Positions 32,410 through 38,127 of a DNA stretch of 38,127 bases are shown here, one piece after another. The position numbers and the translations under genes are program-made. The stretch is from CAYZXL01 sp964482435 (lineage in GTDB: Bacteria; Auribacterota; JABMQX01). Numbering within the stretch: position 1 is the first letter of the stretch; each line of letters starts with the position of its first letter. The DNA lies in NCBI GenBank assembly GCA_964482435.1, contig CAYZXL010000048.1, positions 1-38,127 of the forward strand. The letters run 5' to 3'. Below the pieces are notes generated by a model. It had not been told where the DNA came from. It searched no databases and saw nothing but the letters and a program-made list of their open reading frames with translations.

Positions 32410-33720
32410 CTACGCCTTGACGACGGTCGCCTTGCCGGAGACACGGGCGCATGCGTTCCGCGTATCAACCACCAGCGACGCCTCGTTCACTATCGTCTGA
32501 TAGTCAACGTTCGAATGGTCGGTGATTATCAGCACGCAATCGGAGGCAGCGAGGTTCTTACGGTTGAGTGGCACCGAGTCGTAATGCAGGTCGTACTTTC
32601 GGAATCCTCGCATCCGCGGATAGAACGCGTCGTGGTAACTGACCTGCGCCCCTCGCTCTTTCAGCAGCTCAATTATCTCCAGCGCCGGCGACTCCCTCGT
32701 GTCGTCAACGTCCCGCTTGTAGGTCACCCCGACAATGAGCACATTCGAGCCTTTCAAAGCCTTCCCGCGCTCATTCAGCGCCTCCATGACCCTGCCCACC
32801 ACATAGCGCGGCATCGAGCTGTTAATCTCCCCCGCAAGCTCGATGAACCGGGTGATCATCCCGTACTCGCGCGCCTTCCACGTCAGATAAAACGGGTCTA
32901 TCGGGATGCAGTGTCCGCCGAGTCCGGGACCGGGATAGAACGGCATGAAGCCGAAAGGCTTCGTCTTCGCCGCCCCGATGATCTCCCACACGTCAATACC
33001 CATCCGGTCGAACAGCATCTTCAGCTCGTTCACCAGCGCGATATTCACCGCCCGGAAAATGTTCTCCAGGAGCTTCACAGCCTCCGCCGCCGCGCTCGAT
33101 GACACCTCCACCACCTGAGGAACAATCTTCGCGTACATCGCGCAGGCCGCCGCGCGGCTCCTCTCATCGTCCGCTCCGACGACTTTCGGAGTCGTTCCCG
33201 TCGAGAACTTCGGATTTCCCGGGTCCTCTCGCTCGGGCGAAAACGCAAGGTAGAAGTCCGACCCCGCTTTCAGCTTCGAGAGCGACTCCAGCTTCGGGCG
33301 AAGCACCTCCGTCGTCGTCATCGGGTAAGTCGTGCTCTCCAGAACAACAAGCTGCTCCTTGCGCAGCGCCCGCCCGATGTCCTCCCCCGTCTGCTCCACA
33401 TAGCAAAGGTCCGGCTCCCTCGCCGGAGTCAGAGGAGTCGGCACGCAGATCAAAAGAGAGTCCGGCTCGCTCATCCGCTTCATGTCTCCGGTCGCCTCGA
33501 AGCGCTTTTTCTTTCGCCACCCGGCGACCATCTCCGACGAGATGGAGAGGATGTACGACTCCCCCGCGTCCAATTTCTCAACCTTCGTCGAATCCGTGTC
33601 GAATCCCAGGCACCGATACCCCGCCTTGATGAACTCCCGCACCAGCGGCAATCCCACATACCCCAATCCTACCACTCCAATCAATGCGCTCTTGTCCTCA
33701 ATCCGATCAACAAATGTCAT
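32410..33720 (-). CDS. UDP-N-acetyl-D-glucosamine/mannosamine 6-dehydrogenase family
   Basis: This 436-residue protein is started at ATG 33720 with AGGAGA 7 nt upstream. The NAD-binding motif is GVVGLGYVGLPL (about 15-26). LICVPTPL, LESTTYPMTT and FSPEREDPGN follow. The catalytic cysteine is in GPGLGGHCIPIDPFYL (about Cys 271). The C-terminal domain has VLIVGVTYKRDVDDTRESPA. The enzyme oxidises C6 of a UDP-sugar twice to the uronic acid, feeding capsule, O-antigen or other surface polysaccharide synthesis. The sequence fits the WbpA/WecC branch rather than UDP-glucose dehydrogenase. No other nucleotide-sugar genes are adjacent. Confidence 0.9.
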   Translation of the reverse strand: MTFVDRIEDKSALIGVVGLGYVGLPLVREFIKAGYRCLGFDTDSTKVEKLDAGESYILSISSEMVAGWRKKKRFEATGDMKRMSEPDSLLICVPTPLTPAREPDLCYVEQTGEDIGRALRKEQLVVLESTTYPMTTTEVLRPKLESLSKLKAGSDFYLAFSPEREDPGNPKFSTGTTPKVVGADDERSRAAACAMYAKIVPQVVEVSSSAAAEAVKLLENIFRAVNIALVNELKMLFDRMGIDVWEIIGAAKTKPFGFMPFYPGPGLGGHCIPIDPFYLTWKAREYGMITRFIELAGEINSSMPRYVVGRVMEALNERGKALKGSNVLIVGVTYKRDVDDTRESPALEIIELLKERGAQVSYHDAFYPRMRGFRKYDLHYDSVPLNRKNLAASDCVLIITDHSNVDYQTIVNEASLVVDTRNACARVSGKATVVKA

Positions 33721-33989
33721 AACCCGGTCTCCTGAAGTCTCCTGTTGCACTGGTCACCACCCTCCGCCATGCGCTGGCGGCTGATGCGTTCCCAGAATGT
33801 GTCTGCGCCGGAGATTATTACTCAAGAGCGGGCATAAGAAAAGCCCATTTCTCACCTAACGGTAAGACCGCTGTTTAGTGAGGAACTCACCGAAGACAGC
33901 GCAGGGCCGGTCGGCACACGAGATCCTGTCGTGCCCTGTGGGTGTGGCCTGCCGCGTGGGTGCGGCTGCGTTCTACGGGCGGCCCTCCA

Positions 33990-34196
33990 TATTTCGCCCC
34001 TTCAGGACTTGGAGACTTTTTTGCGATCACCTTCCCCAGAGCTTCGCCCTGGGCTACACTATGTCGCCCTTACAGGGCTTTTGGACACCCCGCCGAAGGC
34101 GGGGTCAACCCCGAAGGGGCGCGATAACATAGCCCAGGGCACCGCCCTGGGTGTCCGACGCCCCACAAGAACGCAAGCCCTGAAGGGGCGGCATAA
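33990..34196. repeat. Large imperfect inverted repeat with GC-rich hairpins
   Basis: Two arms of about 90 bp face each other. Each contains a cccttcagg/cctgaaggg block and a hairpin: CCCAGAGCTTCGCCCTGGG at 34035-34053 and CCCAGGGCACCGCCCTGGG at 34133-34151. CCCCGCCGAAGGCGGGG (34088-34104) lies at the centre. This is a second repeat family, distinct from the GTGGCAT elements. It lies in the 590-bp gap 33721-34310, in which no gene was found. Confidence 0.65.
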
Positions 34197-34310
34197 TCCG
34201 CTCGCCGATGTCGTGAGGGTTTTGGACGACACCTATCGCCCCGGAAACACGGCCACACCCTGCCCCGTCCTCGGATTGACAGGGCATCTGGCGATTTGTA
34301 AACTCGAACC

Positions 34311-34641
34311 ATGAAAGAGGTTGCCCGGTTGTTGAATGCCGTGAGGGACTCGGGCGTGGTCGCCGATTACGCGCTCTTCGGCGCCATTGCGCAGATGAGA
34401 TACACGGAACCGGTGGCCACCCTTTATGCGGAGGCGCTGGTCGAGGTTCCGTCAGCGCAGAGGTTGGACCTTCTTGCGGCGACAGGCGCAGTGGCAGAAA
34501 AGCCGCCAGGCTCTATCGTGGCCCGAAAAGATTCGCATGGCCGAGGAGATACGAGAGTCCATCCGAACGCTGTGCGCCACGTCAGCAGAAGATGTTCCCA
34601 AGAAGCCCCGGCACCATCCCCCCACCTCGAAGCCAGAGTGA
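34311..34641 (+). pseudogene. Eroded nucleotidyltransferase-type gene fused by deletion to a partner remnant
   Basis: The frame from ATG 34311 reads MKEVARLLNAVRDSGVVADY then ALFGAIAQMRYTEPVATLYAEALVEVPSAQRLDLL. This resembles the start of nucleotidyltransferase-fold proteins (AbiEii/MNT-like, ALFG..A motif) found beside small partner genes. It stops resembling that family after about residue 55 and becomes low-complexity. In another frame, from about 34480 to the stop at 34641, the sequence SRQALSWPEKIRMAEEIRES reads like the end of a small partner protein. The simplest reading is an internal deletion joining the two genes out of frame. The assignment is from memory of the pattern, so moderate confidence. 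Confidence 0.5.
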
Positions 34642-34921
34642 GACGCGGAGGCGATGAGCGCTACAATCACCGGGCCGGGGAACATGATAGACGCTGAAAA
34701 AGAGCAAGCCCCCGGCAGGCTGGGATGAGAATGGGTTATCGAACTGCCCGCGCACTACGAAACCCAAGGCGAGGGGGAGCGCACTCAACCCCATGAGCCC
34801 GGCCGCACCTAATTGGGCGGCAATGAGTAACGGACATGGGCCAGAAACGCGCCTCCTCCCGAAGAAATAACCATTGGATTTGAAGGACGCAACGCTATCG
34901 AAGCAAGCAACGGAGGCAACC
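34642..34921. other. Intergenic region without recognised feature
   Basis: About 280 bp between the eroded gene and the cupin gene. No promoter, hairpin or gene was recognised apart from the GGAGG ribosome binding site at 34912-34916. Confidence 0.4.
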
Positions 34922-35311
34922 GTGGCCGAGAATGAGCGGATTTGTGTCTATGACATGCAATCAACCCCGCTTGATAGCATCTTGTTTCACAGCAATTGCG
35001 AATTCATAACGAGGCTTGCCCCCACAGGCTTTCCACTGCAGGTGGCCGTGCATGCAATCGGGCCGATGGATGGACAGCCGCTCCCCTATGTGGAGCTTCA
35101 CACTCATGAGACCCCCGAGGTGAACATCCTCGTGAGTACCCAGGGGAATCTCACTTACTTGTACCGATCGAACGGCCAGCAGTTCACCATCAAGGCCCCT
35201 GCATGTGTCTGGATACCACCACGGGTGCCGCATGCAGCCCATGTCATCAGTGGTTCCGGCATATTCGTGTGTCTTATTCTGTCGGAAGATTACCAGGCAC
35301 GGCGAGCATAG
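34922..35311 (+). CDS. Cupin-fold protein
   Basis: This 129-residue protein is started at GTG 34922, which has GGAGG 5 nt upstream; a TTG at 34874 would add 16 residues without one. The metal-binding cupin motifs are present: HTHETPE (His 60, His 62, Glu 66) and later WIPPRVPHAAHV (His 104). Single-domain cupins of this size are isomerases, dioxygenases or sugar-epimerase-like proteins; the reaction cannot be told. It is followed after 19 bp by a methyltransferase gene on the same strand, so the two probably act in one pathway. Confidence 0.75.
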   Translation: MAENERICVYDMQSTPLDSILFHSNCEFITRLAPTGFPLQVAVHAIGPMDGQPLPYVELHTHETPEVNILVSTQGNLTYLYRSNGQQFTIKAPACVWIPPRVPHAAHVISGSGIFVCLILSEDYQARRA

Positions 35312-35330
35312 AGAGTCGAGGAGCGTTTCC

Positions 35331-36206
35331 ATGAACACATTGGCCAGCGAGTTGGGTACGGGATCGGGACGTGACACGGCCGGTCACTGGCCGGAGATCG
35401 CGCGACAGTGGCAGCAGGTGGGACCCCCATTGCGGCCTGCCGCGCAAGACATCGGCCTCTGCTGGGACGCCGTCCAGGAATGGGTTCGGGATCGAGGGAC
35501 GCCCCGCGTGCTGCTGCTCGGGGTGACGCCTGAGCTGTACCGCCTGCCGTGGCCGAAGGGAACAGACTTCCTGGCCGTGGATCGCACCCAGGCAATGATA
35601 GATTCCGTGTGGCCGGGGCCCAAGGAGGCCGTTCAGTGCATGGACTGGCTCGCGCTCCAATTGCCAGATAGCTCCCGCGATGTCGTCCTTTGCGACGGAG
35701 GTCTGCACCTCCTCGCTTACCCACAGCAGCAAGGGCAGCTCGTTGAGCTTCTTCGGGGCATTCTCTCGGATGGGGGACTGTGCATTCTTCGCCTTTACGT
35801 GCCGCCTCCACAGCAAGAGTCGCCGGACACGGTGCTCAGGGAGTTGTTGGAAGGGAAAATCTCCAGCCTGAATATCCTCAAGCTTCGGCTTGGCATGTCC
35901 CTGATGGAAAGTGCTTCGCAGGGCGTCGAGCTGGCGACGATCTGGCGCGCGATCCATGCGGTGGCCCCCGATCTCGAGCGGCTGGCTTCGGGAATTGGGT
36001 GGCCAGTGGAGCACATGCTGGCCATCAACACGTACCGGGGATCTACAGCCCGGTATCACTTTGTCACCGTTGACCAGGTTTCTGATCTGTTCTGCGGCAG
36101 TCCGGGGGGCTTCAAAGTCCACCGCCTGCGTGTGCCCTCCTACGAGCTCGGCGAACGGTGCCCGACAATCGTGTTACGCCGCTGCCGCCGAACAGAGAAT
36201 GAATAG
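35331..36206 (+). CDS. Class I SAM-dependent methyltransferase-like protein
   Basis: This 291-residue protein is started at ATG 35331 with GAGGAG upstream; the open frame extends into the cupin gene. The Rossmann-like core is visible: RVLLLGVTPELYRLPWP (motif I position), DFLAVDRTQAMIDSVWPG (acidic motif II), VQCMDWLALQLPDSSRDVVLCDG (motif IV) and LLRGILSDGGLCILRLYVPP (motif VI). The glycine-rich loop is reduced to LGVTPE, a variant seen in some small-molecule methyltransferases. The substrate is unknown. It forms a two-gene unit with the cupin gene. A 60-codon frame begins directly after the stop but is unsupported. Confidence 0.75.
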   Translation: MNTLASELGTGSGRDTAGHWPEIARQWQQVGPPLRPAAQDIGLCWDAVQEWVRDRGTPRVLLLGVTPELYRLPWPKGTDFLAVDRTQAMIDSVWPGPKEAVQCMDWLALQLPDSSRDVVLCDGGLHLLAYPQQQGQLVELLRGILSDGGLCILRLYVPPPQQESPDTVLRELLEGKISSLNILKLRLGMSLMESASQGVELATIWRAIHAVAPDLERLASGIGWPVEHMLAINTYRGSTARYHFVTVDQVSDLFCGSPGGFKVHRLRVPSYELGERCPTIVLRRCRRTENE

Positions 36207-36461
36207 ATGGACGAAGACGGAGGGCGTTGGCCGATGAGAACAGCCCGGCACATCATTGCCCATCTTCGCGCGCGTGTATCATTCCTCCCCACTGTCGCGC
36301 GATTCATCGCACAGCGCGGTATAGTCGGCCTGCCGACCGCGGCAGGCTTCAGCGTGACACAGAAGCTGAAAGTCATTGTGGAACCGTGACACGGGAACAG
36401 CCTCGGGTCTCAGCCTTCAACGCAAAGAATCGCCGTGGTGACGCCAGGCACCTCACTCCGC

Positions 36462-36710
36462 TCACCACGGAAGCTCCACTTCCGCCGTCGTGCCGAGTTG
36501 CTCGTTAAGGAGAACGAGCCTCCCGTGCGGGACTGCCGCAAGGTGCTCGTTGCCGTTAAGCAGCTCGATCCCGAAAATCGTCCCCTCCGGGGCCAGGTCC
36601 ACGTTCAGCTCATCGCTGATGTGAATCGTCTTGACCTGAGAGGTCTTCTCCCTCAGGCAGATATACGCGACGTTGCGTCGGGGATCTCTCTTTCCAACAT
36701 CGCGTGCCAC
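36462..36710 (-). CDS. DUF2283-like small protein
   Basis: About 82 residues. RDPRRNVAYICLREKTSQ, HISDELNVDLAPEGTIFGIE and LLNGNEHL match the DUF2283 pattern (D..A.VAYI.L, V..G..VD....G...GIE.L), small proteins often found in accessory and toxin-antitoxin regions. The start is unclear: GTG 36710 is in frame but has no ribosome binding site and lies inside the preceding dCTP-deaminase-like gene. An ATG in that gene's frame (about 36702-36700), MLER.., would lead into this frame if GAGAGA were two bases shorter. So either the genes overlap by about 58 nt or a slip at the GA repeat has fused their ends. Confidence 0.6.
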   Translation of the reverse strand: MARDVGKRDPRRNVAYICLREKTSQVKTIHISDELNVDLAPEGTIFGIELLNGNEHLAAVPHGRLVLLNEQLGTTAEVELPW

Positions 36711-37315
36711 GGCCTGGTGATACAGGCATACCGCGAAAGCCGCTTGGTGGGTCGCGGCACCCTCTCCGCATGAGGAGGTTGTTGGGACCCGCCGTCTTTG
36801 GTCTGCCCGCCAGGCTCTACCTTGTGCAAGATCAGTTGGGCTATCGGGATGCCAGCCGGCAGGCACACGGGAACATTGCCGTGGTTCGCGATTTCGAGCG
36901 TCAGGCACCCGGCAAAGAGACGGTGGACCCATATGGCCGTGGCTATCATGAGCCCCAACCTGCCCCAGGTGGACCTCGTAAGAACCTCCCCGGCGACGTC
37001 TGCCGGCATGCGGATGTACTCAAGGGTACAACCCAGCACGAGCGACGAGGGGTGGACGGTCACGGATTGGCCCATTGGGACATGGATCCGGGTCTGGTAC
37101 CTAAGCACCTTCGCCCGCAAATCGCCCCCATGTAGGTCCAGCGAGGGCATGTGGGCGTCCTGGAAGGCTATGAAATAGTTGCCCAGGCGAAGGTCAACCC
37201 CGTCATGATCAACCTGCGACCGGTCCAAAAGCGGGGTAATGGCGAGGGCCTCATCCTTACCCCTTTCCACCTCTGTCAGGCGCCTGATGATCTCCTCACG
37301 GCCCAAAACCGACAT
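36653..37315 (-). CDS. dCTP deaminase/dUTPase-superfamily protein
   Basis: This 220-residue protein has AAGGGG before ATG 37315. The family core is clear: ITPLLDRSQVDHDGVDLRLG (26-45), TRSTWGRLGL (113-122, with Arg 114, Ser 115, Arg 119), GCLTLEIANHG (136-146, Glu 141 as the catalytic acid) and PAGIPIAQL. In dCTP deaminases the stretch before GCLTLE is usually DPGF.G or HPGF.G; here it is VHRLFAG, so the Pro-Gly turn is missing. The last 50 residues are basic and atypical. The usual role is deamination of dCTP to dUTP for dTMP synthesis. Some dCTP deaminases are phage-defence effectors. It overlaps its upstream neighbour by 20 nt. Confidence 0.85.
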   Translation of the reverse strand: MSVLGREEIIRRLTEVERGKDEALAITPLLDRSQVDHDGVDLRLGNYFIAFQDAHMPSLDLHGGDLRAKVLRYQTRIHVPMGQSVTVHPSSLVLGCTLEYIRMPADVAGEVLTRSTWGRLGLMIATAIWVHRLFAGCLTLEIANHGNVPVCLPAGIPIAQLILHKVEPGGQTKDGGSQQPPHAERVPRPTKRLSRYACITRPWHAMLEREIPDATSRISA

Positions 37316-38090
37316 TGGCTGCCCCTTCCCACCTTGTACAGATCATGGAGTCCTCGATTGACTTAAGGGCCAGAGCGCAGAGCTTGTCGGCGAATACCAC
37401 ATGCGTTTCGGCCTGATCGCCGACGCTCTCCAAAAGCGGGTGCCATTCTTTGAACCCCGCAAGTGCGATTTCCCAGGCGACATTAAGGATCGTTCGCCAT
37501 TCGGGAATGAACGTTGACTTCCAGAGCACCTGACCGGCGGTAGTCAGGTCAGACAAGTAGCCCTTAACGTCGCGTCTCTCGGTACCGAAACGCGCGAGAT
37601 CAAACGCCAATCCCGAATACGTTATGCAAACATTGTCGAGCACGTCCTCGACCGTCGGGAACAGCTTCAACAAGTGTTGCCAGCACGTCCCCCCGAGAGC
37701 GCCGGCACTGAGTGTCGAGCTGGCGAGCCGCTGTGCCGCTTGGAGAACCCAGGCGGCGCCGTCTTCCCATAGCTTGTGAAGTGTAAGGTCCCGATCACAG
37801 CTTAGAACAAGACGGATCCTGTTTTCCAGCGGCGGGTGTTCTGTGTGACCGATCTCGTCCCTCTCGTCGACCGGTGGCCACGGGAACGAGAGCATCGCAG
37901 CAGTGTAAGCGGGGCCGGCGCACCGGAGACCGAAGCAGTCTGCGAAAGCCTCTTCGCACCAGCTGTAGATGGTGTTCCGGGCTTTCCCCAGCAACCAGTC
38001 CCGCGAAGCGTCCACGGTACCGAGACAGCGCGCCAGCGGCACAACGATATCGGACGCGGCCTGCTCGACCTCCCTAGTGTACTGTTTCAT
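37296..38090 (-). CDS. Unknown protein with metallopeptidase-like ExFAD motif
   Basis: This 264-residue protein is not assigned to a family. Near residues 45-66 is WCEEAFADCFGLRCAGPAY, resembling the E..AD motif that supplies the third zinc ligand in M48-like peptidases. HPPLENRIRLVL follows at about 85. The HExxH that should precede it is absent from this frame. The rest is helical and Trp/Leu-rich. The ATG at 38090 has no ribosome binding site but forms an ATGA overlap with a frame ending at 38087. It is therefore the second part of a longer operon, possibly the C-terminal piece of a split protein. It overlaps the dCTP-deaminase-like gene by 20 nt. Confidence 0.65.
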   Translation of the reverse strand: MKQYTREVEQAASDIVVPLARCLGTVDASRDWLLGKARNTIYSWCEEAFADCFGLRCAGPAYTAAMLSFPWPPVDERDEIGHTEHPPLENRIRLVLSCDRDLTLHKLWEDGAAWVLQAAQRLASSTLSAGALGGTCWQHLLKLFPTVEDVLDNVCITYSGLAFDLARFGTERRDVKGYLSDLTTAGQVLWKSTFIPEWRTILNVAWEIALAGFKEWHPLLESVGDQAETHVVFADKLCALALKSIEDSMICTRWEGAANVGFGP

Positions 38091-38125
38091 TCAGATGGTA
38101 TCTTATCGAAGACCGCTCTGGCACG
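38087..38125 (-). CDS. End of an upstream reading frame (partial)
   Basis: The last residues of a frame entering from the window edge, RARAVFDKIPSE, are followed by a TGA that overlaps the next gene's start as ATGA. Too short to assign. It could be the N-terminal, HExxH-bearing part of the next gene's product if the two were once one frame. Confidence 0.3.
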   Translation of the reverse strand, partial: RARAVFDKIPSE

Positions 38126-38127
38126 GC

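Noticed and set aside
35274..36122. Minus-strand 282-codon frame opposite the methyltransferase gene
   Set aside because: No motif or ribosome binding site, and it overlaps a well-supported forward gene.
36207..36389. 60-codon forward frame starting right after the methyltransferase stop
   Set aside because: Adjacency is suggestive of coupling, but the peptide has no recognisable feature and no ribosome binding site of its own. Not enough to call.

Overview
The window is GC-rich bacterial DNA. Most genes carry strong AGGAGG-type ribosome binding sites and several have recognisable sigma-70 promoters. Secreted right-handed beta-helix proteins, a Tat-exported Gfo/Idh/MocA oxidoreductase, a YdjY-type lipoprotein, a lone type IV-like pseudopilin and dispersed palindromic repeats of the kind often seen in environmental genomes point to a Planctomycetes/Verrucomicrobia-Lentisphaerae-like (PVC or neighbouring) lineage. 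This is inferred from gene content only; no marker gene fixes the taxonomy.

Layout: (1) 1-5.5 kb holds the C-terminus of a secreted beta-helix protein, a YdjY-like lipoprotein, and a forward run of Tat oxidoreductase, HEAT-repeat exported protein and 2,4-diaminopentanoate-dehydrogenase-like enzyme. (2) 5.58-8.0 kb holds tRNA-Thr(CGT) with its own promoter, then a 2.3-kb insertion bounded by a 33-bp exact duplication of the tRNA 3' end. The insertion carries a SAMHD1/dGTPase-like HD phosphohydrolase and a small partner, with no integrase. (3) 8.2-10.8 kb has an orphan PAS-PAS histidine kinase and an AlkD-like DNA glycosylase. (4) 10.9-15.7 kb has two tandem paralogous secreted beta-helix proteins (370 and 1150 aa) with a relic third C-terminus between them. 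(5) 16-18.5 kb has a lipoprotein, a pseudopilin and a secreted protein. (6) 18.5-20.8 kb is a convergent type II restriction-modification pair: an HTH-fused N4/N6-type methyltransferase and an Eco29kI-like GIY-YIG endonuclease. (7) 21.1-29.2 kb is a reverse-strand phage-like module (scaffold, HK97-type capsid, GT2-TPR-GT4 glycosyltransferase, connector/tail proteins, beta-helix spike, holin-like protein) with no terminase, portal or integrase. It is preceded by a consensus promoter and a roughly 650-nt leader rich in repeats. (8) 29.2-33.7 kb has a DUF4209 (RNxxxHG) protein, an exported beta-propeller-like protein and a UDP-sugar dehydrogenase. (9) 33.7-38.1 kb has an inverted-repeat cluster, an eroded nucleotidyltransferase-type gene pair, a cupin/methyltransferase pair, and a reverse operon of an unknown protein with a metallopeptidase-like motif, a dCTP-deaminase-family protein and a DUF2283 protein.

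How it fits together: the right-hand three quarters looks like an accessory region. Nucleic-acid and nucleotide-directed genes of defence type (R-M, HD phosphohydrolase, dCTP deaminase family, RNxxxHG protein, eroded nucleotidyltransferase pair) are interspersed with a tRNA-targeted mini-island, phage structural genes and palindromic repeats. The most unusual items are the phage structural operon with a large glycosyltransferase between capsid and connector genes but no packaging genes, and the integrase-less tRNA-Thr mini-island whose HD gene has a promoter with a palindromic operator-like site in its spacer.
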